From Ruminococcus sp. HUN007 (lineage in GTDB: Bacteria; Bacillota; Clostridia; Oscillospirales; Ruminococcaceae), in assembly GCF_000712055.1 (NCBI RefSeq), contig NZ_JOOA01000002.1, positions 1,922,001 through 1,986,000 on the forward strand: 64,000 nt of DNA, in the 5' to 3' direction. The position numbers were made by a program, and so were the translations under genes. Shown here one piece after another: positions 9,115 through 17,155 of this stretch. Each line of letters begins with the position of its first letter. Positions within the stretch are counted from its first letter, which is position 1. The notes below the pieces were generated by a model. The model did no database searches, was not told the DNA's origin, and worked only from the letters and a program-made list of their open reading frames with translations.

Positions 9115-10272
9115 TTATTCCTCAGAAGTTTCCTGTTCGCTGTCGAGTTCAGGAAGATCGAGAATTGTTTCTTCCTCTGCGGCAGTGTCTTCTGCTAAAT
9201 CAAGTTCTTCATTCTTTGCTTCTTCAGCAGCCTTTGCAGCTTCAGAAACAGGCTTGATATCGATCTTGTATCCTGTAAGCTTTGCTGCGAGCTTTGCGTT
9301 CTGGCCTCTGTTGCCGATAGCAAGTGAAAGCTGGCTGTCAGGAACGATTACTGTACATGCCTTTGCTTCTTCATCGATCATAACCTTTGTTACTTCAGAA
9401 GGAGCAAGTGACTTTGCAATGAATTCCTCAGGATTTTCGCTGTATACTACAATGTCGATCTTTTCGCCGTTAAGTTCATTAACGATGTTTGTGATTCTTG
9501 ATCTCTTAGGGCCGATACATGCGCCGATAGCATCAACGTCAGGATTCTTTGAACATACTGCGATCTTTGTTCTTGATCCTGCTTCACGGGAAATTGACTT
9601 TATTTCAACTGTTCCGTCATATATTTCAGGTACTTCAAGTTCGAAAAGTCTCTTTACAAGATCCTTGTGAGTTCTTGAGATCTTAACGATAGGTTTCTTT
9701 TCCTTGCTTACTATGCCTGTGATGTAAACCTTGACTGTCTGGCCTTCCTTAAGTGTTTCGCCAGGGATCTGGTCGTTCTTGAAGAGGTAAAGTTCAGTCT
9801 TGTCATAAACGAGAGTAGCTGTTCCGCGGCTTGGTTCGATCTGTGTTACCTTTGCACTGATACATTCATTTTCCTTGCTTTGGAACTGGTTGAGAAGATT
9901 TTCACGGTTTATTTCACGGAGATCAGTCTTGATCTGCTGCTTTGCAGCCTGTGCAGCCGCTCTGCCGAACTGAGCTGTATCGATCTTCACAGCAACATTT
10001 CCGCCGATCTCAGCAGAAGGATCGATCTTTCTTGCATCGTCAATGAAGATCTCGTTGTCGTCGAGTGGTTCGTCGTCAACTACCTGCTTGATAATGCTTA
10101 TCTCGAAAACCTTTGTGTCAGGATCGATGTTGATGTTGATGTTTTCGCAGTCAGGATAAGCTTTCTTTACAGCCTTCATAAGCGCTGTCTTTATCTTTTC
10201 CGCAAGAACCTCAATGTCAACGCTGTTCTCATCTCCGAGCACCTTAAGTGCGTCAAAAAAACCCTTATTCAT
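9115..10272 (-). CDS. nusA: Transcription termination/antitermination protein NusA
   Basis: RNA polymerase-associated factor that controls pausing and termination. The 385 residues run from an N-terminal domain (FFDALKVLGDENSVDIEVLAEKI), through S1 (EPSRGTATLVYDKTELYLF), to tandem KH domains with VDAIGACIGPKRSRI and QLSLAIGNRGQNAKLAAKLTG. The tail after about residue 345 is acidic (EEAKNEELDLAEDTAAEEE). It is the second gene of the operon, 26 bp after rimP. Confidence 0.96.
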   Translation of the reverse strand: MNKGFFDALKVLGDENSVDIEVLAEKIKTALMKAVKKAYPDCENININIDPDTKVFEISIIKQVVDDEPLDDNEIFIDDARKIDPSAEIGGNVAVKIDTAQFGRAAAQAAKQQIKTDLREINRENLLNQFQSKENECISAKVTQIEPSRGTATLVYDKTELYLFKNDQIPGETLKEGQTVKVYITGIVSKEKKPIVKISRTHKDLVKRLFELEVPEIYDGTVEIKSISREAGSRTKIAVCSKNPDVDAIGACIGPKRSRITNIVNELNGEKIDIVVYSENPEEFIAKSLAPSEVTKVMIDEEAKACTVIVPDSQLSLAIGNRGQNAKLAAKLTGYKIDIKPVSEAAKAAEEAKNEELDLAEDTAAEEETILDLPELDSEQETSEE

Positions 10273-10298
10273 TTTTTTAATCTACCTCCGGATAATTA

Positions 10299-10784
10299 TT
10301 AATCAAAGTCAAATTCTTCGTAAAGTCTGATATATACAACATCGGCAAGTTTAATGCTCTTTTCTTCTTCGCCGGTGTTAAGTGTTACTGTTTCCTTGTC
10401 AAATGCAGTGAGCGTACCGATGATATCCTTGCTGCCGTCCACTGCCATGAAGAGATGCGCCCTTACTTCCATACCCATGCAGGCTTCAAAATGTTCTTCC
10501 CTCACAAGCTCCCTTTCAAGTCCGGCTGAACCGACTTCAAAAATGTAGCCTTCCTTAATTGGGTCAAGTTCGTCGAGTTTATCGTTAAGGGGCCTTGTCA
10601 TCGCTTCGCAGTCGTCGATGTCGATGCCGTCCTCCTTGTCAATGAACACTCTGAGATACCATTCAGCACCTTCCTTGACATACTGAATATCCCAGATGTC
10701 GTAGCCGAGTTCATCTGCAATAGGTTTAGCTATGCCAAAGATTTTCTGCTCGGTATTACCGTATTTTTTGATCTTCAAACGCAT
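10299..10784 (-). CDS. rimP: Ribosome maturation factor RimP
   Basis: Helps assemble the 30S subunit. The 161 residues include ADELGYDIWDIQYVKEGAEWYLRVFIDKEDGIDIDDCE and YIFEVGSAGLERELVREEHFEACMG, both diagnostic for the DUF150/RimP family. The start is set by GGAGG three bases before the ATG (10788-10792). It is the first gene of the operon; the promoter lies at 10850-10878 with a 12-bp perfect hairpin between promoter and gene. Confidence 0.94.
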   Translation of the reverse strand: MRLKIKKYGNTEQKIFGIAKPIADELGYDIWDIQYVKEGAEWYLRVFIDKEDGIDIDDCEAMTRPLNDKLDELDPIKEGYIFEVGSAGLERELVREEHFEACMGMEVRAHLFMAVDGSKDIIGTLTAFDKETVTLNTGEEEKSIKLADVVYIRLYEEFDFD

Positions 10785-10800
10785 TTACCTCCATACAAAC

Positions 10801-10828
10801 GAAAGGTCGGAAGTAATTCCGACCTTTC
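10801..10828 (-). promoter_or_regulatory. Perfect leader hairpin upstream of rimP
   Basis: Arms GAAAGGTCGGAA (10801-10812) and TTCCGACCTTTC (10817-10828) form a 12-bp stem with a 4-nt loop in the rimP leader, about 8 nt before the ribosome-binding site. There is no U-tract in the direction of transcription, so a simple terminator is less likely than a leader RNA structure that affects initiation or stability. Confidence 0.6.
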
Positions 10829-10849
10829 CATCTTATCATACTATGCAAT

Positions 10850-10878
10850 ATTATACCACACATTTTCGGATAAATCAA
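10850..10878 (-). promoter_or_regulatory. Sigma-A-type promoter of the rimP-nusA-infB operon
   Basis: On the minus strand TTGATT (10873-10878) is followed after 17 bp by a perfect TATAAT (10850-10855). It points at rimP 66 bp away. The whole promoter lies inside the 46-bp sequence that the neighbouring insertion element duplicated. Confidence 0.85.
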
Positions 10879-10895
10879 TAGCTTATTCTTATAGG
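10850..10895. repeat. Left copy of the 46-bp direct repeat flanking the IS1634-like element
   Basis: This copy is identical to 12989-13034. It directly abuts the left end of the insertion element and is read as its target-site duplication. IS1634-family elements are known for long, variable target duplications. Confidence 0.85.
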
Positions 10896-10992
10896 CGGCA
10901 CTTTAACACTTCCAAATCAATATAACCAATTCAAACCGCATAATTGCGGCTTTTTTTGTGTCAAATTTTCTGAATTTTTTCGTTGTATGGTG

Positions 10993-11021
10993 TTGTATTT
11001 TTATTTCAAATATGGTATAAT
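10993..11021 (+). promoter_or_regulatory. Transposase promoter giving a nearly leaderless transcript
   Basis: TTGTAT (10993-10998), 17-bp spacer, TATAAT (11016-11021). The preferred start codon is at 11028, only 6 nt past the -10 box, so the mRNA would begin at or next to the AUG. Confidence 0.6.
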
Positions 11022-11027
11022 ATAAAT

Positions 11028-12890
11028 ATGAAGCTTAATTACGATAAAAAATCCAAAGATCCCACCTATTTTATCCAGATGGGAATCAGAAACGGTAAAA
11101 AGACAACAACCAAAAATGTAGCTCGTATCGGTAAGCATTCAGAACTTCTTAAGATTACAGACGATCCTCTTTCATATGCGAAAGAACAGGTCAGAATATA
11201 TAACGAGGAGCATAAGAAAAATAAAACACTTGCACTTGATCTGAAAATCGACTTTAATGAGAAGATCAAAGCTACCGATGCTGTTACTTCATTATCCACA
11301 GACAAAAATATAGGCTATTTCTTTCTTCAGTATATCTACGGAAAACTTGAAATAAGTTCATTTTTCAAAAACATCACTGAAGACAGAAAAATTGAATTCA
11401 ACCCTAATCTTGTAAACAGATTTATTACGTTTTCAAGAATTATTGATCCGGATTCAAAACTCGGTTCTTTCCAGAAAATGAGTAACTATTACGAACAGCC
11501 TGATTTTGATTACATGCATATAATGCGTACCATGGATCTGATGAAAGACCATTACGACGAATATATCAGCTACCTGTATGAAAAAAGCTGCAGTATTATC
11601 AAAAGGAATACATCGGTGTGCTATTACGACTGTACAAATTATTACTTTGAAACCGAATGTGAAGACGAAGACTATGTTGATGAAGTAACAGGAGAATTCA
11701 TCAAAGGGCTTCGTAAATATGGTCCTTCAAAAGAACATCGTCCAAATCCTATCTGCGAAATGGGACTGTTCATGGATGCAGAAGGTATCCCTTTATCCAT
11801 GTGTATTTCATCAGGTTCTGATAATGAGCAGACTACTGCTATTCCGCTGGAAAAGAAACTTACTAAAATGCTTCAGGGGAAAAAGTTCATATACTGTGCC
11901 GATGCAGGTCTTGGATCTTTGAATATCCGTAATTTCAATTCTATGGGTGGTCGTGCGTTTATCGTTACACAGTCCGTAAAGAAACTTTCCTCAATGTTAC
12001 AGGAGGCGGTTTTTAACGATTGTGATTACAAGCTGCTTTCCAGCAATAAGCATATTTCACTGAACGATATGAAGACATTCGACAGAAAAGATCCTGATAA
12101 TCTGAATCTTTACAACGACCATGCCTACAAAATAATTGACGCGGATAAAGCGTTCGATGTAGGACTTTACGAAGAAAAAATCTGCAAAAACGGAAAGGTA
12201 AAAAAAGTTAAATCCAAAGCAACGCTTAAACAGAAAATCATTATCTCATTTTCAAGAAAAATGATGGAATATCAGCGTTACATACGCAACAGGCAAATTG
12301 AAAGAGCGAAAAAGCTGCTTGAAAATATCGATCCTGAAACTTACAAAAAGGGGCCGCATGATGTTACCAGATTCATCAAAAGAATCTCTAAGTCCAAAGC
12401 TGAAGAGAACGGTTCCGACACCTACATTCTTGACAAAGAAGCAATTGAAAAAGAAGAAAAATACGATGGCTTTTATGCCGTAGCAACCAATCTTGATGAT
12501 GACGCAAAATCTATTCTTGAAATCAGCATGAACCGCTACAAAATAGAGGACTGTTTTCGAATCATGAAAACCAATTTTGACGCAAGACCTGTTTACCACA
12601 GCACCCTGAACAGAATTATTGCTCATTTTATGATATGCTATACTGCGCTTTTGATTTATCGTATTCTTGAAAAACTGCTTGAAGAAAAAGGATATCATTT
12701 TTCAGTATACAATATCATTGAAACAATCCGGAATATGAACGTTTCAAATATCCAGGATATGTGCTACATGTCCAATTATACTTGCTCTCAGGTGTGTACT
12801 GCTTTGAACGAAATTACGGGACTTGAGTTAGACAAACAATACTATCTGCCAAAGACTTTGAATGGAAAAATAAAATTAATTTCCAAATAA
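11028..12890 (+). CDS. IS1634-family transposase (DDE, IS4 superfamily)
   Basis: Predicted to cut and join DNA ends of its element. From the ATG at 11028 the protein has 620 residues; the frame is open to 10983 but those residues overlap the promoter. Visible catalytic landmarks are the first Asp region VCYYDCTNYYFETE, the second Asp region YCADAGLGS, and the C-terminal IS4-type signature NRYKIEDCFRIMK, which matches R(3)E(6)K. The tyrosine of the classical YREK motif is replaced by serine. No ribosome-binding site is present, in line with a leaderless message. The gene appears intact, so the element could still be active. Confidence 0.88.
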   Translation: MKLNYDKKSKDPTYFIQMGIRNGKKTTTKNVARIGKHSELLKITDDPLSYAKEQVRIYNEEHKKNKTLALDLKIDFNEKIKATDAVTSLSTDKNIGYFFLQYIYGKLEISSFFKNITEDRKIEFNPNLVNRFITFSRIIDPDSKLGSFQKMSNYYEQPDFDYMHIMRTMDLMKDHYDEYISYLYEKSCSIIKRNTSVCYYDCTNYYFETECEDEDYVDEVTGEFIKGLRKYGPSKEHRPNPICEMGLFMDAEGIPLSMCISSGSDNEQTTAIPLEKKLTKMLQGKKFIYCADAGLGSLNIRNFNSMGGRAFIVTQSVKKLSSMLQEAVFNDCDYKLLSSNKHISLNDMKTFDRKDPDNLNLYNDHAYKIIDADKAFDVGLYEEKICKNGKVKKVKSKATLKQKIIISFSRKMMEYQRYIRNRQIERAKKLLENIDPETYKKGPHDVTRFIKRISKSKAEENGSDTYILDKEAIEKEEKYDGFYAVATNLDDDAKSILEISMNRYKIEDCFRIMKTNFDARPVYHSTLNRIIAHFMICYTALLIYRILEKLLEEKGYHFSVYNIIETIRNMNVSNIQDMCYMSNYTCSQVCTALNEITGLELDKQYYLPKTLNGKIKLISK

Positions 12891-12923
12891 TTGCTCATAC
12901 AACATTTTTGAAAAACGAAAAAA

Positions 12924-12959
12924 GAGGCGTAATCAACGCATTTGCGTTAGTTACGCCTC
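12924..12959 (+). terminator. Hairpin terminator at the IS right end
   Basis: Outer arms GAGGCGTAA (12924-12932) and TTACGCCTC (12951-12959) plus inner arms AACGCA and TGCGTT. The flanks are A-rich on the left and T-rich on the right, so it may stop transcription both ways. Confidence 0.75.
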
Positions 12960-12988
12960 GATTGTTTTCTTGAAGTGTTAAAGTCGGG

Positions 12989-13034
12989 ATTATACCACAC
13001 ATTTTCGGATAAATCAATAGCTTATTCTTATAGG
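12989..13034. repeat. Right copy of the 46-bp target duplication (second copy of the rimP promoter)
   Basis: Identical to 10850-10895. It therefore holds a complete minus-strand TTGATT-17-TATAAT promoter that now fires into the right end of the insertion element, antisense to the transposase. Confidence 0.8.
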
Positions 13035-13145
13035 TATACCAATTTTACAGACTTTTAATGCCCACATAATGAGTAAATTCCACAACCGGACTGCTATATA
13101 CGCCTAAAAACAGGTTACTGTTCCGACCGCAGGATCGAATGATAC

Positions 13146-13222
13146 AGAATTTTGAATCGTATCGGCTTTTTACTGTAATTCTCCCTCATTCTGTAAAGAT
13201 TTTCTTTTAAATCAATCTCCAT
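13146..13222 (-). pseudogene. Orphan 5' fragment of the 15762-16361 gene
   Basis: The stretch repeats the first 26 codons (MEIDLKENLYRMRENYSKK and following) and the upstream sequence of the hypothetical gene at 15762-16361. The copies are nearly identical (13146-13303 versus 16285-16443) and include repeat A. Past the fragment the coding sequence stops matching, so this is a truncated duplicate. The rest of 13035-13145 shows nothing recognisable. Confidence 0.8.
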
Positions 13223-13254
13223 ATCCTAAATCCTCATATCTCTAAATTTCAATA

Positions 13255-13304
13255 TAGCACGCCAAAGTCGTACCTTTTCAAATGGTGGTGCCTACGGCAC
13301 AATT
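13255..13304 (-). repeat. Structured repeat A, copy 1
   Basis: Two-hairpin repeat about 50 bp long. It matches 16394-16443 and 18711-18761, with a half copy at 15200-15226. The first hairpin (CGCCGAAGGCG in other copies) is degenerate here; the second is GTGCCTACGGCAC. It lies just downstream of the stop of the PIN-domain gene. Confidence 0.8.
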
Positions 13305-13324
13305 ATAAATATAATCAATATATG

Positions 13325-13897
13325 TCATTCCATAACAGGCCAGATTTTAAAATCAAATAAGTCATTTGCGTCTTTTCTGCCACTTGCAATTCTCCATAAC
13401 GCTTTTGCATATTTACGAGATAATGGCATCTTTCCGTTACGACACAATTCTATAATATCAATGATTCGAAGGCAATGAATATCATCTATTCCTGTATTCA
13501 ATAACTTATCTATAATTGGCTGAAGTGTTTTTTCATCAGTTGCAAATATAGGTATACCTGTTGCTTTGGCATAAGCTAATGAACATGTTTCACCTTTGTT
13601 TTTATTAGGTCTGGACGGATCAATCATAACTTCAGATAACATTTTATAAGCCATACGATAAATTATTTTTTCTTGTTTGCTGAGATCTTTCTCAGAAACA
13701 ATTGAAACAAAATCCTTGTCAACTAACTCTTTTAGTTGCTTTTGAGCACTTTCAGGAATTAATACTTCGCTGAAAGCATGTTCATGCATATATATTTTTT
13801 CAGATATCAGAGGCAACACTTCAAATAAAAACCTGTACTTTTCACTGCAACCAAGCTTAATGCAAAGATCTGCATCAACTATAATCTTTTCGTACAT
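13325..13897 (-). CDS. PIN-domain protein (third gene of an XRE-ImmA-PIN module)
   Basis: Predicted Mg-dependent ribonuclease fold. The 190 residues carry the acidic set expected of PIN domains: D8 (IIVDADLC), E44 (AFSEVLIP), E103 (KGETCSLAYA) and D121 (IFATDEKT). It follows the ImmA-like gene by 3 bp. PIN proteins are often toxins, but here the partner is a metalloprotease rather than a classic small antitoxin, so the role could be toxin, effector or something else. A repeat A copy follows the stop codon. Substrate unknown. Confidence 0.7.
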   Translation of the reverse strand: MYEKIIVDADLCIKLGCSEKYRFLFEVLPLISEKIYMHEHAFSEVLIPESAQKQLKELVDKDFVSIVSEKDLSKQEKIIYRMAYKMLSEVMIDPSRPNKNKGETCSLAYAKATGIPIFATDEKTLQPIIDKLLNTGIDDIHCLRIIDIIELCRNGKMPLSRKYAKALWRIASGRKDANDLFDFKIWPVME

Positions 13898-13900
13898 ACT

Positions 13901-14722
13901 TTATTCTCCCATGATATCATCAAGTTCATCATCTGAAGGGAGCAAATATTCGTCTTCTTTTTTTATACCAACATCATCCGGAACTAGTTTGCTTTTGGCT
14001 AAATAATACTCCAGCCTTTCGTACGAAATCAATCCTTTTTCATATGCCTCAATAGAAAGAGCAGTATGATCAGCAATAGCAATACGATTATCAGCTATCA
14101 TAGTGCTAATGGAATATCGTTTTCTTTCAATTCCGATTTCTTTTTCTGTGATCTGAAGATATTTATATTCCATTTCAGATGAAATAAGTCCCGTTTCATA
14201 TAATCGCTTCACCATAGTCTTATATGGAACTTCAAATAATTCAGATAATTTCAGAATGTCTTTCAGCATAACATTCTTCGGATCATTAACATAAGATTTA
14301 AATTCTCTTTTAAGTAACGATTCACTAACTAAGAACTCAGCAGCAAATCTATTTGCTTTCAGTTCCGTAAGATCACTTTCAGAATCCGATCCTGTAATTA
14401 TATCCTCTTTTCTGTCATAACAGATATGATACAGTTCATGCGCTGCTGCAAACACCTGACATTCTACTGATACAGATGAATTTAATACAACAAAAACTTT
14501 ATCGGAATCATTGGTATTTGTACCTTTTACATCTGTGAATCCCCACGGAGCATCTGCACCCAAGGGATAATAGATTACTTTAGCACAAGTATCTAAAATA
14601 AAAAAAATCTGTTTTCCAATTATATCTTTTGTTTTATGAAGTTCTTTCTGCTTTTCAAGCGATTTTTGCTTAATTTCTAATATATCATTTTCCGAAAGAG
14701 AGCATATATTTGTTTTAACCAT
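13901..14722 (-). CDS. ImmA/IrrE-family metallopeptidase
   Basis: Zinc protease of the COG2856 family; relatives cleave an XRE-type repressor (ImmA on ImmR, IrrE on DdrO). The 273 residues hold the active site HELYH at residues 95-99 in the context FAAAHELYHICYD, followed by the conserved ELKANRFAAEFLVS that supplies the third zinc ligand. The start overlaps the XRE gene by 8 bp, so the two are made together. By analogy it probably relieves repression by the upstream regulator; this is inference. Confidence 0.85.
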   Translation of the reverse strand: MVKTNICSLSENDILEIKQKSLEKQKELHKTKDIIGKQIFFILDTCAKVIYYPLGADAPWGFTDVKGTNTNDSDKVFVVLNSSVSVECQVFAAAHELYHICYDRKEDIITGSDSESDLTELKANRFAAEFLVSESLLKREFKSYVNDPKNVMLKDILKLSELFEVPYKTMVKRLYETGLISSEMEYKYLQITEKEIGIERKRYSISTMIADNRIAIADHTALSIEAYEKGLISYERLEYYLAKSKLVPDDVGIKKEDEYLLPSDDELDDIMGE

Positions 14723-15059
14723 TTAGCAATTCCTCCAGGAAATATATATCATCAATTGCAGAACGGATGAAATCAATATTCTGTTGTTCTGTACTGTCGT
14801 TGATTGTACCCATAAAATTTACATTTGACACAGAAACAGAATCATTTTCTGTCGATAAAAGATAATCAGCTGAAACTCCAAGAACGTCAGAAATTTTCGC
14901 TAGCTCAGTAACATTAATTGCTTTTATTCCTTTAATGATCTTGTTCATTACTTGCTTTGAAATTCCAAGAGCATCGGCAAGCATCTGCTGAGTCATACCA
15001 CGGTGTTCAATTTCTTTTTTTATGTTATTTCCAACTTGTTTAAAATCTGTTGTATACAT
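14715..15059 (-). CDS. XRE-family HTH repressor
   Basis: DNA-binding regulator of 114 residues. The helix-turn-helix spans about residues 8-65 (KKEIEHRGMTQQMLADALG, then KQVMNKIIKGIKAIN). It heads the XRE-ImmA-PIN operon and starts from ATG 15059 with GGAGGG upstream. A perfect 13-bp inverted repeat overlapping the predicted -35 box at 15122-15154 is a good candidate for its own operator, as in ImmR-type switches. Confidence 0.85.
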   Translation of the reverse strand: MYTTDFKQVGNNIKKEIEHRGMTQQMLADALGISKQVMNKIIKGIKAINVTELAKISDVLGVSADYLLSTENDSVSVSNVNFMGTINDSTEQQNIDFIRSAIDDIYFLEELLNG

Positions 15060-15105
15060 AATAACCCTCCGATAATAACCACATAAGAGCTCTTTCTATA
15101 ATACT

Positions 15106-15154
15106 ATGTTAGCATAAAGCAAAAGGAAAGTCAATGATTTGTTGACTTTCCTTT
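15106..15154 (-). promoter_or_regulatory. Promoter with overlapping inverted-repeat operator of the XRE-ImmA-PIN operon
   Basis: Minus-strand TTGACT (15129-15134), 17 bp, TAACAT (15106-15111). The -35 lies in one arm of the perfect inverted repeat AAAGGAAAGTCAA (15122-15134) / TTGACTTTCCTTT (15142-15154), loop 7 nt. Operator for the XRE protein is one reading; a terminator for the upstream genes at 15227-15737 is the alternative. Confidence 0.5.
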
Positions 15155-15199
15155 AAAACAAAAGTTTAAATTCTTATTTATTTACATAATACATCTGTG

Positions 15200-15226
15200 A
15201 AAATGGTGGTGCCTTCGGCACAATAA
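15200..15226 (-). repeat. Structured repeat A, copy 2 (half copy)
   Basis: Only the AAATGGTGGTGCC...GGCAC half of repeat A is present, again directly after a stop codon (gene ending at 15227). Confidence 0.7.
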
Positions 15227-15508
15227 TTATTCTGTTTTTTCACTCTTCCATTTTCTATATTCGTACACTGCCTGAATCAGACCTATAATCAGTATAACTA
15301 CTTCCATTAAGAAAAATGCATGATAAGAAAAAGGAAAAGATGGTACATATTTTTGGCTTAAATAAAACATCAACGGAAGAAGAATTAAAACTCCAACAAT
15401 CGTAATCCAAATTGTCCGTATAAATTTTCTTCTATGACTCAGATTAAAATAAATCAGCTCAAAACCTTTATCAACGTTTTTCATTTTAGTCACCTGTTGT
15501 TCACACAT
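15227..15508 (-). CDS. Small two-helix membrane protein, unknown
   Basis: I do not recognise a family. The 93-residue protein has two hydrophobic segments, about residues 31-49 (RTIWITIVGVLILLPLMFY) and 64-82 (AFFLMEVVILIIGLIQAVY), with a basic tail. The start overlaps the preceding gene by 8 bp, so the two are co-expressed. Its stop abuts a half copy of repeat A. Confidence 0.55.
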   Translation of the reverse strand: MCEQQVTKMKNVDKGFELIYFNLSHRRKFIRTIWITIVGVLILLPLMFYLSQKYVPSFPFSYHAFFLMEVVILIIGLIQAVYEYRKWKSEKTE

Positions 15509-15737
15509 TTAATATCAAAATCATTCCAAACCATTTGGAAAAACCAGACCACGCACCACATGATATAAAAAACAATACTGCAGCAAGTATTAAAACACAT
15601 ACTCCACCTACTTTTAGAGGTTTTGATTTACTAAAAAATCCGCCGATTATTAATGCTAATCCTAAAACAAGAAATAGAAAAAATAGTACTTCGGCAGCCA
15701 CTGCAATAAGTCCGCTAAACGGCGAATCAAAAATCAT
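15501..15737 (-). CDS. Small membrane protein, unknown
   Basis: 78 residues with two long hydrophobic stretches (about 9-33 and 42-60) separated by a basic loop (FFSKSKPLKVGG). No family recognised. It overlaps the next gene by 8 bp and follows the 199-aa gene after 24 bp; the three look like one transcription unit. Confidence 0.5.
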   Translation of the reverse strand: MIFDSPFSGLIAVAAEVLFFLFLVLGLALIIGGFFSKSKPLKVGGVCVLILAAVLFFISCGAWSGFSKWFGMILILNV

Positions 15738-15761
15738 TTAAATCAGTCCCTTTCAATATTC

Positions 15762-16361
15762 TCAAGGCATCCCCGTCTTCCACGCAGTAAATTCGCCCGT
15801 CCAGTATTTCTTCGGAAGGATAATTACCGAATCGCACTTATCAGGCGCTGCTATTATCGGATAAACGCTGCCGTTGATACAGTTTCCCGGAATGTCCTTG
15901 CGAAACACCATTACCGACATGAACTTTACCGGTATTTCTTTATCACCTAAGGTCACCGGAAATTCAAGAGAAGTTCTGTCATATTCAGCCGTTACAATTT
16001 CAGCTGCTTTTCTGTACTTTTCCGGTATCTCCTTCGAAGGTTTACCTTTATATGAAAAAATAATGTGCGCAGTATCTTTCAGTATCTCCGGATTTTCCTC
16101 ACCTATCTCATCTGTAGTATAGATGAAATTAGCCGGATGATCTCCCCTGGCCTTCGGATCAAACAACGCCACATTCGCCTGAAGGAGTACTGCATAATAA
16201 ATCTTACCGTATTTAAAAAGAGTGTTCTTATCCTTATAAATCTGATAAAGTCCGTCAGTTGTCCGTAACCATGTCGGCATAGGAAGAATTTTGAATCGTA
16301 TCGGCTTTTTACTGTAATTCTCCCTCATTCTGTAAAGATTTTCTTTTAAATCAATCTCCAT
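15762..16361 (-). CDS. Hypothetical protein
   Basis: 199 residues, soluble-looking, no signal peptide or family that I recognise. It starts MEIDLKENLYRMRENYSKK; ATG 16361 follows AGGAT with a close fit. Its 5' end plus the upstream repeat A copy are duplicated at 13146-13303, evidence that this junction has recombined. First gene of a three-gene unit with two small membrane proteins. Confidence 0.55.
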   Translation of the reverse strand: MEIDLKENLYRMRENYSKKPIRFKILPMPTWLRTTDGLYQIYKDKNTLFKYGKIYYAVLLQANVALFDPKARGDHPANFIYTTDEIGEENPEILKDTAHIIFSYKGKPSKEIPEKYRKAAEIVTAEYDRTSLEFPVTLGDKEIPVKFMSVMVFRKDIPGNCINGSVYPIIAAPDKCDSVIILPKKYWTGEFTAWKTGMP

Positions 16362-16393
16362 ATCCTAAATCCTCATATCTCTAAATTTCAATA

Positions 16394-16443
16394 TAGCACG
16401 CCGAAGGCGTACCTTTTCAAATGGTGGTGCCTTCGGCACAATA
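16394..16443 (-). repeat. Structured repeat A, copy 3
   Basis: Full copy with both hairpins: CGCCGAAGGCG and GTGCCTTCGGCAC. Read on the minus strand it lies right after the DUF6273 stop and ends in TGCTATATT, an extended -10-like sequence just before the next gene, so it could carry both a terminator and a promoter. Confidence 0.8.
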
Positions 16444-16444
16444 A

Positions 16445-17155
16445 TTAAATTGAAATCCACATAGCAGGGCGAACACCAATACTGCCCCAGTTAACAGCCA
16501 TTCCAAATCCAAAGACCATTCCATCCGGAAATACTGATGCAGCCATAAGATTTGTTCGGCCAGGAGAACGAAGCCACCAGTGACAGGCGTTTTTTTCTTT
16601 TACCAGAAAGCCGCTTTTAATAACAGGTTCTGTAGGAGTACAGATTCTGTCTTTATCATTTTTGAAGTATTTTTTCACATCTTCCTCACTGATACAGAAT
16701 ATTTTATCCTGAGTAGCTTCTCCTCCCGATGTCCCGCATACCGGATTAGGATCATTTTTCAAGGTGCTGAGAATAATACGCTGTTGTTCTTCTTTTGTGA
16801 AAGCCTCATTTAAAAATTCATCATTTAGCCATTTTCTAAGATCAGATTTATCCCAGGTAATTTCATCAAGTACAGAATAATATTTTTTATCAGCTATAAC
16901 ATGTTCTGCAATAATAAGCATCTTATCATCCTGCTTTTCAAGAACTCGCCATTCTATTGGTTCTTCGTTATAGTTTCCGAACTGGACCACTTCATACTTT
17001 ACTGTTTCTTCAGTTTCAGATTTCGGATTTACAGGGCCATTATCAGATGGTTCTGTCTTATCATCATCAACGACACTATTTTCAGGCTGTTCCGTTTTAT
17101 TCTCCTCAGGCTGAACATCAGAACTAATATCTGTATCTTCAGTTATACCAAGCAT
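16445..17155 (-). CDS. DUF6273-type domain, probably the C-terminal half of the LRR protein in a shifted frame
   Basis: The segment from M (17155) encodes about 236 residues: an acidic Ser/Glu/Asp/Asn linker (about 5-60) and a DUF6273-like domain with EPIEWRVLEKQDDKMLIIAEH, WDKSDLRKWLNDEFL, ACHWWLRSPG and IGVRPAMWI. The frame continues upstream to 17251 but those residues overlap the leucine-rich-repeat gene out of frame and there is no ribosome-binding site. Both frames meet at an A8 tract (17155-17162 on the plus strand); with seven A residues the LRR protein would read straight into this domain. Either a frameshifted pseudogene, a sequencing error, or slippage expression. Confidence 0.7.
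   Translation of the reverse strand: MLGITEDTDISSDVQPEENKTEQPENSVVDDDKTEPSDNGPVNPKSETEETVKYEVVQFGNYNEEPIEWRVLEKQDDKMLIIAEHVIADKKYYSVLDEITWDKSDLRKWLNDEFLNEAFTKEEQQRIILSTLKNDPNPVCGTSGGEATQDKIFCISEEDVKKYFKNDKDRICTPTEPVIKSGFLVKEKNACHWWLRSPGRTNLMAASVFPDGMVFGFGMAVNWGSIGVRPAMWISI

Larger units (their letters stand above)
10896..12988 (+). mobile_element. IS1634-like insertion sequence
   Basis: An element of about 2.09 kb with one transposase gene. The ends share the inverted repeat ACTTTAACACTTC: 10900-10912 at the left, and its complement at the right around 12972-12984. Both sides are flanked by an identical 46-bp repeat. A strong hairpin terminator lies between the transposase stop and the right end. 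The element sits just upstream of the -35 box of the rimP operon and leaves that promoter intact. Confidence 0.85.

Noticed and set aside
12252..12698. 148-aa minus-strand ORF inside the IS1634-like transposase
   Set aside because: Shadow of the transposase gene; hydrophobic pattern is the complement of lysine-rich codons.
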